Source: Psychrobacter sp. APC 3281 (GTDB lineage Bacteria; Pseudomonadota; Gammaproteobacteria; Pseudomonadales; Moraxellaceae). From it: a stretch of 64,000 nucleotides of DNA. The position numbers were made by a program, and so were the translations under genes. The notes under the pieces are model-generated. The model was not told the origin of the DNA and did no database searches. It saw nothing but the letters and a program-made list of their open reading frames with translations. Where the stretch lies: positions 124,001 through 188,000 of the forward strand of contig NZ_JASDCS010000008.1 of NCBI RefSeq assembly GCF_030407815.1, in the 5' to 3' direction. Position 1 is the stretch's first letter. Each line of letters begins with the position of its first letter. Below, piece by piece: positions 29,721 to 38,978 of the stretch.

Positions 29721-32003
29721 CTACAAATTGTGTCCATAAGCATAATGGTAGTGATAGCTATACCTGTTCAAGATACTTTGCTGTATGTCATTTAATATGA
29801 TGCCATCGACTTGTACGTTTGCTTTACTCATCTGTTTGATGGCATAGACCAACTGGCCCTCTACTGAATGATCAAATTTGGTGACGATCAGTACTTTGTC
29901 TGCGTGCTGTGCCAATACCATGGCGTCTGATGCAGCTAATATAGGAGGCGCATCAATAACGATATAGTCGTACTTCGTTTTGAGCGTTGCCATCAAATGA
30001 TTGAACCTCTCTCCTATCAATAACGAAGTTGGATTGCGCGACGGCCGTCCCCGCGATATAAGGTCGATATGCTCCATATCAGTCGGCTGAATAAAGCTCT
30101 CAAGGTTTAACTTAGCTATAACACTCTCTAATCGAGGCTCACTATCTGTTAGAGAGCTATCTTTATCCTGCAGTAAATAATCTGTAAGACCACTGTCTGG
30201 ATTCATACCAAACATTTTGTGCAGCTCCCCTAAACGCATATCTCCATCGATAATCAGTACCTTTTTACCAAGCTGTGCAAATACTTCAGATAAATTGGCC
30301 GTAATAAAAGACTTACCGACACCTGGACTTTCTCCAGTGATTAATATGGTCTGAGCGGATTTCTCATCTGCTGTCTTCGTCGTCTTACCAAATAAAAGGT
30401 TTGTCCGTAAATTTTTAATTGCTTCATAACTCAAGCCATTGTGATCAACGTGAGCAAGCATCCGACCAGTATTTTTTTTGTTCCTACTTAGCTTAGATAT
30501 CGAGGTCGAACGTGGAATCGTTGCAATGACAGGAATTCCCGTTTTAGACTCTAGATGCTCTGGGTCCTTCACGACATTTCTAATTAAGTTTCTGATTAGA
30601 ACCAACATTACCCCAAGTACAGTACCTACGAGTAGCGCCAGCAGCATAATTTGGAATTTGTTTGGTGCAATGGCATCGAAGGTACTGGTCGGTCGGTCTA
30701 GAATACGGGCATAACCAACCTGACCAGCTCTAACGATTTTTAATTGTTCATAATTTTTGAGCAGTGTGAGGTAAATCTCTCTATTAATGGCTGTATCTTC
30801 CGATAACTTTAAGAACTCTCGCTGGATTTCAGGCAGTCCTGCCACGGTGCTTCCTATCGCTCCTATTCGACTGTTGAGGACTTTTAGTTGCTCATTTATC
30901 TGGATAACGAGTGGGTGCTCATTGGTATAGTAAGTCGTTAGATCGGCTCTCTTTAATTTGAGATCATTGAGCTGCTCATCGATTCGAGACTTTTCATTTA
31001 GTAACAGCTCAGCTTCTTTACCTACATCGATGGTGCCGTGTTTTTTACGAAACTCATTGAACTGAGCTTCAGAGGTGTCTAATTTTTCTTTTAATGCTGG
31101 AATCTGCGTTTCCATGAAAGCCAATGTTTTGGTCGTTTCTTCCGTACCCCGAGATTGGTTTTGATCGATATATGACTGGGCTATCTGATCAAGTGTGGTC
31201 GTGATTTGCTGTTGATTTGTGCCTGTCATCGACAGCTGAATAATATTGGTTTTATCGCCTTTTTCTTCCACAGACAATGCGCTATTCATTGCATCTGTCG
31301 TTGTCTTTAAGGTCTGCTTAGTGATGCCAATAGGATAACCGTCTGTAGGTAGCTCAGTCACCGTAATATTAATCTCACCGTTTACCCCATTGAACTGATG
31401 CGGCTGACCCAATTGTCCTTTGAAATCATCTAGTCCATTGCTTAAGACAAACCCTGTATCAGACTGTGATAGCGTAAAAGATTGGTTTAAATACGCTGGT
31501 GACACATCGAACTGATTGATTTGAACGGAACCGTTTTTTGTGCTCAAAGATACACCATCATTTGTATTCAACTGAGTGTTAATGCGGTCGTTTGTTATTT
31601 TATCGAGATAGCCAATATTAGGATCGGTCAGTTTGATGTCTAGATGTAGCATATCGACAACTGGCTCTAATATCATCCGAGACCGTATGAGCTCGGCTTC
31701 TGCCTCAGCCTTGCTCACTTCTTCTCCGACCAACTCTGAGATGTTTGCACCAAGCGCATCGACTCCTTGGGAGTTTTCTTCAATTTGGATCAGCGCATCA
31801 GACTTAAAGGTCGGATTAACATAGCGTGTATAGAAAAATCCTATTAAGAGTCCGACTGCTGCCATGAGCGCTATGACTTTCCAGCCACGCAACAAAACCA
31901 AAACCAGCGCCGTTAAGTCGATGTTGTCATTGTCGTTGTCACCCTTAGGTGTCGATAGGTCTTTTGAATCTATATTATTCATAACCATATACCCATTATT
32001 CAA
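29721..32003 (-). CDS. wzc: Wzc-type polysaccharide co-polymerase and tyrosine autokinase
   Basis: The 760-residue protein has two membrane helices (about residues 40-60 and 460-480), a periplasmic coiled-coil domain between them and a cytoplasmic BY-kinase domain. In the kinase, Walker A is ITGESPGVGKSFITANL, Walker A' is VLIIDGDMRLG and Walker B is YIVIDAPPI. The C-terminus carries a tyrosine cluster, NRYSYHYHYAYGHNL, with five Tyr residues that are the usual autophosphorylation sites. It controls chain length and export with Wza. No Wzb-type phosphatase gene is present between it and wza or elsewhere in the window. Confidence 0.95.
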   Translation of the reverse strand: MNNGYMVMNNIDSKDLSTPKGDNDNDNIDLTALVLVLLRGWKVIALMAAVGLLIGFFYTRYVNPTFKSDALIQIEENSQGVDALGANISELVGEEVSKAEAEAELIRSRMILEPVVDMLHLDIKLTDPNIGYLDKITNDRINTQLNTNDGVSLSTKNGSVQINQFDVSPAYLNQSFTLSQSDTGFVLSNGLDDFKGQLGQPHQFNGVNGEINITVTELPTDGYPIGITKQTLKTTTDAMNSALSVEEKGDKTNIIQLSMTGTNQQQITTTLDQIAQSYIDQNQSRGTEETTKTLAFMETQIPALKEKLDTSEAQFNEFRKKHGTIDVGKEAELLLNEKSRIDEQLNDLKLKRADLTTYYTNEHPLVIQINEQLKVLNSRIGAIGSTVAGLPEIQREFLKLSEDTAINREIYLTLLKNYEQLKIVRAGQVGYARILDRPTSTFDAIAPNKFQIMLLALLVGTVLGVMLVLIRNLIRNVVKDPEHLESKTGIPVIATIPRSTSISKLSRNKKNTGRMLAHVDHNGLSYEAIKNLRTNLLFGKTTKTADEKSAQTILITGESPGVGKSFITANLSEVFAQLGKKVLIIDGDMRLGELHKMFGMNPDSGLTDYLLQDKDSSLTDSEPRLESVIAKLNLESFIQPTDMEHIDLISRGRPSRNPTSLLIGERFNHLMATLKTKYDYIVIDAPPILAASDAMVLAQHADKVLIVTKFDHSVEGQLVYAIKQMSKANVQVDGIILNDIQQSILNRYSYHYHYAYGHNL

Positions 32004-32180
32004 TGTTAATCGCTTAATAGCTTTCGCTTAGCTTCAAGACCCTAACTGCCTTTTACTGCTGTTAGATAGTTCCCTGCCTTATCGCACCTTATAAAATCTA
32101 TCACTCTACTTTCTATTCTTATCTCACTTAATCTCAATATTAAAATTCAAAGCACATCCAGTATTTTCACTACCTATCAT

Positions 32181-33272
32181 TTATAACCCTGATATCACGT
32201 TGATGGCAGAGGTTGACGGTAGTATCGCGCTAATCACACGATTCCAGCGGGCCAAGCCTGTTGGATCCACATAAAGAATGTCATTGGCTTGCATGTCAAA
32301 GCGACTGGCTAGTGCCAAGCTTGTGATGCTCTGCATGTCGACGTAATAAATATTGGTGTACTGGTACTGAGGGTTGTCGCGCACGATATATACTTTGGCT
32401 GCATTAGCCGTATTGGAATTTAGCCCATTTGACTCGCCCAATACATGCGCCAAACTTAGTCCCTGTTCTGGAATCGCCACTGGCTCAATTTTGCCAAATT
32501 CACCCAATACGTAGACCTTATTGCGGCTTTGGCTATTGACGTGGATAGAGTCACCATCCCGCAGATAGATTTGATTGGCAGACAGCCCCATTCTTTGTAG
32601 TGATTGCACTCCTAAGTGGTAGCTGTTGCCTTGACGATTTAGCACAATGTTGTTTGAATCGCCTGTCTCGGTGGTACCACCTGCCATAGAGATAGCGCCA
32701 TATACCGACACTGGCACATCAGCAATAGCAAACTCGCCAGACTGCTTTACCGCACCATCTACGAAAAACTTGCTACCACGGTAATTGATGATTTTGACTT
32801 GAGGATCTGAGAATTTGAGATAGCGCTGTAGTTTGCTTTGCAACGTAGCGGTGAACTGCGGCACGCTCAGCCCACTGGCTTGAACTCTACCTATCAATGG
32901 AAACTGTATATACCCTTGTTGATCTACCGTTAAACTAGCAGTTGACGCATTAATATCCGGATAATTGGTAAGGATGATATTCAGCACATCCCCTTTCGCA
33001 ATGCCGTAATTGACTCGTCCAGAGGTTTTGATCAAATGAGAGAGATCTTGAGTAACAGTAGGCGGCACTGTACGCGGTAAAGTTGCCAGACTTAAAGGCT
33101 GAATATGAAATTGAAGGCCGTTTTCTGCGGTAAAGGTGCCAGATTCAGGAAGATTTCCTGACTGAAGTCCTGAGTTGATCGTACAGCCACTAAACAACCC
33201 CATCAGAAACAAGCAAAATATGCTCATTACCAAGAAGCGTTTGTGTACAAAAATGAAATATTTATTAACCAT
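32181..33272 (-). CDS. wza: Wza-type polysaccharide export outer membrane lipoprotein
   Basis: The 363-residue protein has a lipoprotein signal ending in the lipobox L-F-S-G-C. This is followed by the Poly_export domain (around YGIAKGDVLNIILTNYPDI and DQQGYIQFPLIGRVQASGLSVPQF) and SLBB domains (VDGAVKQSGEFAI; VYVLGEFGKIEPVAIPEQGLSLAHVL). Wza forms the octameric channel through which the polymer leaves the cell. It is the first gene of the locus, 177 bases before wzc, with a long AT-rich leader upstream. Confidence 0.93.
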   Translation of the reverse strand: MVNKYFIFVHKRFLVMSIFCLFLMGLFSGCTINSGLQSGNLPESGTFTAENGLQFHIQPLSLATLPRTVPPTVTQDLSHLIKTSGRVNYGIAKGDVLNIILTNYPDINASTASLTVDQQGYIQFPLIGRVQASGLSVPQFTATLQSKLQRYLKFSDPQVKIINYRGSKFFVDGAVKQSGEFAIADVPVSVYGAISMAGGTTETGDSNNIVLNRQGNSYHLGVQSLQRMGLSANQIYLRDGDSIHVNSQSRNKVYVLGEFGKIEPVAIPEQGLSLAHVLGESNGLNSNTANAAKVYIVRDNPQYQYTNIYYVDMQSITSLALASRFDMQANDILYVDPTGLARWNRVISAILPSTSAINVISGL

Positions 33273-33854
33273 AACAGTTACTCATATTTATATTTGTGAA
33301 TCAAACCAGAAAACCTTACTACAGCATTTATATTCGTAAAAAAGAATATATTTAATAAATATACACCTAAACTATATTCAGTGCAATACATATAATCTGT
33401 CATAAAATAATTAAGTGACTATTTTGCAATTTCTTATCAAGCCCTTTATTTGCGGCTAATTGAAAATATTCATATCAACTTTCAGATTGCTGAGCGTTAA
33501 AAAAAACGGAAGTGAAAACAGCTTTGTAATAAATAAAGTTTTTATTTTTAATTTGAAAAAATTCAGCTTAATAAGGGCTTGTCTAGATTGCATTTATAAT
33601 TGGAAATAACCTTTTAGTGCCGAAATAGTGTAAGTGTTTGTATCCACGTATTCATTTATACCACCAGTCACTGAGAGTCTTCGAGTCTATATTTCGTATA
33701 CGACTAATAAACTTTTATTGATTAGCACTATGTTTGTTTAGGCATTAATAACCAGTAAGGTATTGGTTTACGTGCTAAATTTGTTAAAATAGCGTAGAAT
33801 AGTCAATCCAATTTTTTACATTGAGAAATGTAAACCCACCGACTCAAGGATATT
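33273..33854. other. AT-rich divergent regulatory region between wza and rluB
   Basis: These 582 bases separate the polysaccharide operon from the rluB-like gene. They hold a probable promoter for rluB (33763-33790) and must hold the wza promoter. A JUMPstart/ops element of the kind found in front of many enterobacterial polysaccharide operons was looked for on the minus strand and not seen. No small gene stands out. Confidence 0.5.
33763..33790 (+). promoter_or_regulatory. Probable sigma-70 promoter of the rluB-like gene
   Basis: A -35-like TTGGTT at 33763-33768 is followed after 16 bases by TAAAAT at 33785-33790, which has a TG dinucleotide one base before it (an extended -10 pattern). It is 65 bases from the start codon at 33855. 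It was judged by eye only. Confidence 0.45.
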
Positions 33855-34784
33855 ATGATGAAAGATGAAAAATTACAGAAAGCACTCGCCCGTATGGGAC
33901 TTGGTTCACGCCGCCAAATGGAAGAAGTCATCAAATCTGGCCGCGTAACGGTTAATAACGGTCCTGCGACCATTGGTGATCGCGTCTCGCAAGGTGATGA
34001 GATTCGCGTTGATGGCCGTCAAATAAAATACACTTCTGAAAATGAGAAGCGTCGCCGTGTTATCGCTTACTACAAGCCTGAAGGCGAAGTTTGCTCGGCT
34101 AAAGATCCAGAAGGTCGCCCAACTGTCTTTGAACGTTTGCCAAAGCTAACGCATGACCGCTGGGTAATGGTTGGACGTTTGGACATTAACTCAACTGGCC
34201 TATTGTTATTTACTAATGATGGTGAAATGGCGCATCGCTTGATGCATCCATCTGGTGAAGTTACTCGTGAATATGCTGTACGTGTATTGGGTGAAGTAAC
34301 GCCTGATATCGCTCGTGCATTGACCGCTGGCGTCATGCTAGAAGATGGCCTTGCTAAATTTGAAGACATCAAAGAAGGCGGCGGCGAAGGCGTCAACAAG
34401 TGGTATCACGTCCAGCTAAAAGAAGGCCGTAACCGTGAAGTACGTCGCTTATTTGAATCACAAGGTCTAAAAGTTAGTCGTCTACTACGCACACGCTATG
34501 GCACGATTGTTCTACCAAAAGAGCTACGTACTGGTCGTTTCTTAGAGCTTGATAAAAAAGAAATCAATACATTGACGGATTTGGTCAGCTTGCGTCCACG
34601 TTATGGCACGGGTCTACATGGCGCAGCCAAAGAAAAACAAGAACGTATCAGAAACAAGCCGCTTAAAGCGCGTCGCACTGACACCCGTAGCGATAACCGC
34701 AACAGCAGCGCGAAACCTAAAAGTAGTGCTAGCCCTGCTAGCCGCGGTACACGTAACACCCGTGATCGCAATGATAAGCGCTAG
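33855..34784 (+). CDS. rluB: RluB-like 23S rRNA pseudouridine synthase
   Basis: The 309-residue protein has an N-terminal S4 RNA-binding domain (KLQKALARMGLGSRRQMEEVI) and an RsuA/RluB-type synthase domain. The catalytic Asp lies in VGRLDINSTGLLLFTNDGE, and YHVQLKEGRNREVRRLFESQGLKVSRLLRTRYGTI follows. RluB makes pseudouridine 2605 in 23S rRNA. The C-terminal 55 residues are a basic, Arg/Ser-rich disordered tail, common in RluB. AAGGA lies before the ATG. A strong terminator follows the gene. RluE/RluF are less likely because of the S4 domain and the tail. Confidence 0.9.
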   Translation: MMKDEKLQKALARMGLGSRRQMEEVIKSGRVTVNNGPATIGDRVSQGDEIRVDGRQIKYTSENEKRRRVIAYYKPEGEVCSAKDPEGRPTVFERLPKLTHDRWVMVGRLDINSTGLLLFTNDGEMAHRLMHPSGEVTREYAVRVLGEVTPDIARALTAGVMLEDGLAKFEDIKEGGGEGVNKWYHVQLKEGRNREVRRLFESQGLKVSRLLRTRYGTIVLPKELRTGRFLELDKKEINTLTDLVSLRPRYGTGLHGAAKEKQERIRNKPLKARRTDTRSDNRNSSAKPKSSASPASRGTRNTRDRNDKR

Positions 34785-34840
34785 TTAAATTGGTTTAACA
34801 TTATTCTAAGTCTTAAATAGATTTAGAATAAACATAAAAA

Positions 34841-34877
34841 AGCGGTCAATGATGAATAGTCATTGACCGCTTTTTTT
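34841..34877 (+). terminator. Rho-independent terminator downstream of rluB
   Basis: A perfect 12-base-pair stem (AGCGGTCAATGA with TCATTGACCGCT) and a 7-base loop are followed by seven T. An A-run before the stem may make it work for the minus-strand gene that ends at 34940 as well. Confidence 0.9.
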
Positions 34878-34939
34878 GTGTCTCTTTATGGGCGTCACAG
34901 TTTACAGGCGTGACAGTTGCTCAGTATAGATATAGCGGC

Positions 34940-35491
34940 TCAGCTATCGTGACTATTAATATAGTGCTTCATGACTCGCAGCTCTTGTAGCTGTTCCTCA
35001 TCCATTTGCGCCAGTAGCCTGTCCAAACGCTGTTCGATACTATCTAGAACACTCTGCAATAACTCACTAGCCTCTAACCTCTTTTCGTTATTCTCATTAG
35101 TGACATTTATATTTGTTAACTGATAATGAGTGGCTAGCATTTCGGGTAACCGTGTTTGCAACATTTTATTCAACACAAACTGTGCTTCTGTTATCGCTGG
35201 TGTCTTATTCTGGGTTTGTAGGACTGCTTGATAAGCGTGATAGCTGCTTACTTTCTCATCAATACGTTTTAAATGGCGCAATTTCTGCTCAGACAATGTT
35301 TTTAAGTGCTGTTTATTTAACGTTAGCTGCTGCAAGCTTAATGTGGCTAATGATAAGGGCGCATCGTAATCCTGATAAGTAAGTACGCCAGGTGAGATAC
35401 CGACGGCTTTATGAAAAGCCTGCCAGCCTTTCCTACCTAGATAAAAGGTAGTGACGGTCGTTACAATACCGATGCCTATTAAGATAATCAT
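34940..35491 (-). CDS. Unknown membrane-anchored helical protein (paralogue 3 of 3)
   Basis: I do not recognise a named family. The 183-residue protein starts with one membrane segment at about residues 2-18 and is otherwise helical and charged. Its C-terminal half (about residues 85-180) aligns by eye with those of the next two genes upstream. All have a stretch ending LP/IP/VP-x-x-L/V-x-x-x-Y-x-L, a variable linker, and then a helix with L-x-x-I-x-x-x-L-D-x-LL and a final motif Y-x-x-S/R. It is the last of three same-strand genes. The gap to the middle gene is 40 bases. It resembles in outline XpaC-type helical proteins, but this is only a hint. Confidence 0.6.
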   Translation of the reverse strand: MIILIGIGIVTTVTTFYLGRKGWQAFHKAVGISPGVLTYQDYDAPLSLATLSLQQLTLNKQHLKTLSEQKLRHLKRIDEKVSSYHAYQAVLQTQNKTPAITEAQFVLNKMLQTRLPEMLATHYQLTNINVTNENNEKRLEASELLQSVLDSIEQRLDRLLAQMDEEQLQELRVMKHYINSHDS

Positions 35492-35531
35492 ATACGCTTG
35501 CTCTTTACCCTTTCACCATTCAACTTTGTAT

Positions 35532-36218
35532 TTACAGCTTAATGTCTTTAGCACTCACATTTTCACCAATTGGGCTTTCAATCGCTTGGATATTTACATC
35601 ACTGCTAGCATTATTATTGGCATTACTACTGGCATTGCTATCGGGCTTTTGAAACTCTGTATTGCTAGCAGGACTGTCAAAACGTTTTTGGAGATAGCGA
35701 TTGGTCGCAAGTAGCTTTTGACCGTCTTGATGATATGACGCGTTGAGCAGGTCATCGAACTGTGTGTTAATTGTCTTAAGCACATCTAACAAGGCTTCTT
35801 TGCCAGTGACATTAGAATGTTTAATTTTGGTAGTATCAGCAAGCGCGCTATCCGTCACATCTAAATCATGCAAGCGGCGATAGTCAGCGACTGCTTGTGG
35901 CACATGCCTATCCATTAAGTTTTGAATCATAATATAAGTTTCATTAACGGTATCTTTGTCATCAATCTTGCCATCATTATTGGTATCGCCATACATGACA
36001 CGCAGCTTTTCACCTTTTGTATTAATTTGATCAAGAGCGGTCTTAACGTCGACGGGTAGGCTTTTTTCAGGTATATAACCCAGTTGCGGCATCGCCTTAT
36101 ACTCAAGCATTTTGGGTGCTGTGACTTTTTTAATACCACGATAACCTAGATATAACCCAGCCGCTGGCAACAGCCCATACAAAACAAACATTACGAACAT
36201 CGCAGTCATTTGGGTCAT
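35532..36218 (-). CDS. Unknown membrane-anchored protein with EF-hand-like loop (paralogue 2 of 3)
   Basis: The 228-residue protein has a hydrophobic N-terminus (about residues 6-25) that would anchor it in the membrane. Residues 78-89, DTNNDGKIDDKD, fit a calcium-binding EF-hand or dockerin-type loop with Asp/Asn at positions 1, 3, 5 and 12, Gly at 6 and Ile at 8. The later part, VPQAVADYRRLHDL ... ALLDVLKTINTQFDDLLNA ... LLATNRYLQKRFDSP, is shared with the genes on either side. The last 35 residues are Asn/Ser-rich and probably disordered. The function is unknown. Two short same-strand frames inside it are shadows. Confidence 0.62.
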   Translation of the reverse strand: MTQMTAMFVMFVLYGLLPAAGLYLGYRGIKKVTAPKMLEYKAMPQLGYIPEKSLPVDVKTALDQINTKGEKLRVMYGDTNNDGKIDDKDTVNETYIMIQNLMDRHVPQAVADYRRLHDLDVTDSALADTTKIKHSNVTGKEALLDVLKTINTQFDDLLNASYHQDGQKLLATNRYLQKRFDSPASNTEFQKPDSNASSNANNNASSDVNIQAIESPIGENVSAKDIKL

Positions 36219-36391
36219 TATATTGTCCTTATTACTTATCAGAATGTCGTAGCTGATTTCTTATGGTTGTTATTATTAAACAAAAAAATAAGGCTCTATT
36301 AAAGCCCTATATTGTTATGCATTGGGTCGATTGTGTTTTTTGATAATACTTAACCTTTACAAGTGTTCAAAAAAACATCATCAAAGAACAT

Positions 36392-37141
36392 TTAACTTTG
36401 CGTACGGCTCTTAACATAACGGTGTGTTGAGGCAAGGCGGTTCAAAACTGTCTGATGCAATTCATCTAACAATTCGTCAAGCTCGTAGTCAATCTCTAAG
36501 AACAAGTCTGTCAGCATATCACCGGCTGTCATCTTACCCTGTACCATATTATTTTTGGTGCGATGCGGACTAAAGCGTTGTAGCTGCTCATAATGATGTA
36601 ATGCTTCAGGGATACTTTCGGATACTAGCTTGTCGATGACGAACTGACGCTCATTATGTTGCTGCTGTTGCTGTTCGTTCAGCTCACTACTCCACTCACG
36701 GTAACGCTTTAGCTTACCGTTGATACGATCTAATATCGCAACGGCTTCAATAGGCATGGCATTTAGGGTGGCCTCATCAACCACATCAACAAGCTCAGTC
36801 ATAATCGGACAACGTCCATGTTTGAGATACCACAAAGTATCTGGGTCAAAAGGCGGTCTATTGGTTGGGCGCATTTGAGCACGATTACTCAGATAGCGAT
36901 CGGTCAAAGGCGTGGATGATTGGCTATCACTCACTTGTGCCAACGCATCACATATGCGGTTTACACGTTCAGGCGGAGTCAGTGTAGAACGCTCATGTAC
37001 TGCGTGATTGCTATCACTCTTGGCAGCAGCATCCTGTTCATGATTGACGCTCATCTCCTGAGCATTCTTTGCTGCCAATGTCGGTAGGTCATCTTGAGCT
37101 TGCCCAAATGACTGTAGCATTCTTGTCAAACTGACTACCAT
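36392..37141 (-). CDS. Unknown soluble helical protein (paralogue 1 of 3)
   Basis: The frame is open to 37195, but the ATG at 37141 removes an odd Cys-rich lead and is preferred; it gives 249 residues. No membrane helix is seen. The first 85 residues look disordered. The middle has PPFDPDTLWYLKHGRCPIMTELVDVVDEATL. The C-terminal half, IPEALHHYEQLQRF ... TAGDMLTDLFLEIDYELDELLDELHQTVLNRLASTHRYVKSR, is the shared domain found in the two genes downstream. It is the first of the three same-strand genes, 173 bases before the second. A Gln/His-rich run lies at about residues 155-165. The function is unknown. Confidence 0.6.
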   Translation of the reverse strand: MVVSLTRMLQSFGQAQDDLPTLAAKNAQEMSVNHEQDAAAKSDSNHAVHERSTLTPPERVNRICDALAQVSDSQSSTPLTDRYLSNRAQMRPTNRPPFDPDTLWYLKHGRCPIMTELVDVVDEATLNAMPIEAVAILDRINGKLKRYREWSSELNEQQQQQHNERQFVIDKLVSESIPEALHHYEQLQRFSPHRTKNNMVQGKMTAGDMLTDLFLEIDYELDELLDELHQTVLNRLASTHRYVKSRTQS

Positions 37142-37286
37142 GACTTGCTCTGCCCCTCGTCTATTACACTCACATTGTGCGCATATTGCATACATTCATT
37201 CAATAGCGTATCTTAGCAGGTTTTTGCTGGCCTGCCAGTAAGCAAAATGTCACCATTCCTACACTCCAACCGTTAAGCACCGTATT

Positions 37287-37889
37287 ATGAATGCTCCCGA
37301 TTATATCTCTGGTTTCCTACTTGGGTTATCTCTCATCATTGCTATTGGCTCCCAAAATGCCTTTGTACTCAAACAAGGTCTCAAACGCGAGCACATATTT
37401 TTTGTTTGTTTATTTTGTGCGGTGAGCGATGCGTTTTTAATATCAGCAGGTGTTGGTGGTTTTGGTGCAGTTACGGCCCGCTATCCTCACGTTATAGATA
37501 TCGCAAAAATAGCAGGCGTTATATTTTTATTAGGATATGGTTTACAGAGTTTGTATGCCAGCGTACGCGTGTCACATGCTTTGACTGTCGAAGGACAAGT
37601 CGTCACTAGCTTAAAAAAAGCCTTACTACTATGCTTTGGCTTTACCTGGTTGAACCCGCACGTCTATCTAGACACATTGGTACTCGTCGGCATGGTCTCT
37701 ACAGGTGCAAGCAGTAAATTGACGTTTGCCGCAGGTGCAATTAGCGCTTCGTTCTTTTTCTTCTTTGCGCTTGGGTATGGTGCGCGATTACTCAGGCCTC
37801 TATTTGAGAAACCTAAGGCATGGAACATACTGGATGCTTTGGTAGGATTGTTAATGCTGTATCTGGCGTGGCATTTGTATCAAAGCTGA
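37287..37889 (+). CDS. argO: LysE/ArgO family amino acid exporter
   Basis: The 200-residue protein has about six membrane helices and the LysE-family start FLLGLSLIIAIGSQNAFVLKQGLKREHIFFVCLFCAVSDAFLISAGVGGFG. GFTWLNPHVYLDTLVLVG in the second half is also typical of ArgO/LysE. Members export arginine or lysine; ArgO is the closer match by feel, but the substrate is not certain. The gene is divergent from the three-paralogue set. A LysR-type regulator, often next to such exporters, is absent here. Confidence 0.85.
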   Translation: MNAPDYISGFLLGLSLIIAIGSQNAFVLKQGLKREHIFFVCLFCAVSDAFLISAGVGGFGAVTARYPHVIDIAKIAGVIFLLGYGLQSLYASVRVSHALTVEGQVVTSLKKALLLCFGFTWLNPHVYLDTLVLVGMVSTGASSKLTFAAGAISASFFFFFALGYGARLLRPLFEKPKAWNILDALVGLLMLYLAWHLYQS

Positions 37890-37981
37890 TAGAAATATAA
37901 CTAGGAAATGATAGATAAGCTGAGTGTTGAATAAACTGAATATCAAGTAAACAACGTATTAGATAAACCGAAACACGTTGA

Positions 37982-38022
37982 TAACCGCTAACCGGTATAT
38001 AAATATATGTGGTTAGCGGTAA
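37982..38022. terminator. Possible terminator hairpin between convergent argO and marC
   Basis: Ten-base arms (ACCGCTAACC and GGTTAGCGGT) enclose a 17-base AT-rich loop between two convergent genes. There is no long T-run on either side, so termination is only suggested by position. Confidence 0.4.
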
Positions 38023-38037
38023 TATTGTATTGATCAT

Positions 38038-38679
38038 TTACATCAAGCTAGGAAAGAGCGTACGCAGACCATTAACGATAATCTCGATAGAAACGGCGGC
38101 CAATAGCATACCCATGATTCGGCTCATGATGTTCAAGCCAGTATCGCCTAGTAAGCGACTGATTCGACCTGCCGCCATCAATGCTAAGTAGCAAAACAGA
38201 CTGATAAATAAGCCAGCAATCAAGATGGCAGATACCTGCAAAATACCTGATACTTGTGAAGAGTAAATGATAACCGTAGAGATACCACCAGGCCCAATCA
38301 TCATCGGAATCGCGAGGGGAACCACGGCAGCTGCCATCGAGACTGGCGCATCTTTCACATGATCAACATCGAAGTTCTCTTGATCAGGTTTAACAGGGTT
38401 ACCCTCTCCATTCATCATATTTAGCGCAATTAAAAACACCAATATACCGCCTGCCAATTGGAACGAGCCGATAGAAATACCAAGTGTTTTTAGTAACGTC
38501 TCACCTGCAATCGTAAAAAAGCTGATGGTGATAAAAATGGTCAGACAGGCAACGCGCGCGACCTTACGTCGATTGTTCATCGAATAGCCGCGAGTCAAAT
38601 CTAAAAATAACGTCAATGCGCTAAATGGATTGATCAATACCATAAAGGCTAGGATTATCTTGATAATTTCAGTATTCAC
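38038..38679 (-). CDS. MarC family integral membrane protein
   Basis: The 213-residue protein has six predicted membrane helices and the MarC-family phrases LVLINPFSALTLFLDLT near the start and AVVPLAIPMMIGPGGISTVIIYS in the second half. The family was named for an old link with multiple antibiotic resistance that has not held up; its function is unknown. An internal charged loop lies at about residues 85-115. The nadC gene lies 300 bases upstream on the same strand with a hairpin between, so this gene is probably transcribed separately. Confidence 0.88.
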   Translation of the reverse strand: MNTEIIKIILAFMVLINPFSALTLFLDLTRGYSMNNRRKVARVACLTIFITISFFTIAGETLLKTLGISIGSFQLAGGILVFLIALNMMNGEGNPVKPDQENFDVDHVKDAPVSMAAAVVPLAIPMMIGPGGISTVIIYSSQVSGILQVSAILIAGLFISLFCYLALMAAGRISRLLGDTGLNIMSRIMGMLLAAVSIEIIVNGLRTLFPSLM

Positions 38680-38708
38680 TGAGCGCTCGCTTGTCTATTG
38701 ATACCGCT

Positions 38709-38750
38709 TGTGCAAAAAGATAAGGTCATCGTGCGAGTGCAACGATGACC
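38709..38750 (-). terminator. Probable terminator downstream of nadC
   Basis: Perfect nine-base arms (GGTCATCGT and ACGATGACC) with a nine-base loop are followed on the minus strand by the T-rich TTATCTTTTT. The hairpin lies 229 bases beyond the nadC stop codon and 45 bases before the marC start. Confidence 0.5.
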
Positions 38751-38978
38751 CAATAGGCAACTAAAAATAGCATTGTAGCATAGGCAGATAAGCTAATAAA
38801 ATCATTAACTTTGCGCCGTTACGCCTACATGTCACCTTAGTAAAGCTTCAGTGTAAAAACAAGCATTTAATAGGTTGTCAGTACAAGCTATTAGTAATTA
38901 CCGATCTATTAACTCGGTGATAGCCCTTGTCATAAAATCAAGCGTATATAACGCTATTAGCCTTTAGCACATCTGTAT

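Noticed and set aside
33273..33854. JUMPstart/ops element before wza
   Set aside because: The GGCGGTAGC core was sought on the minus strand and not found.
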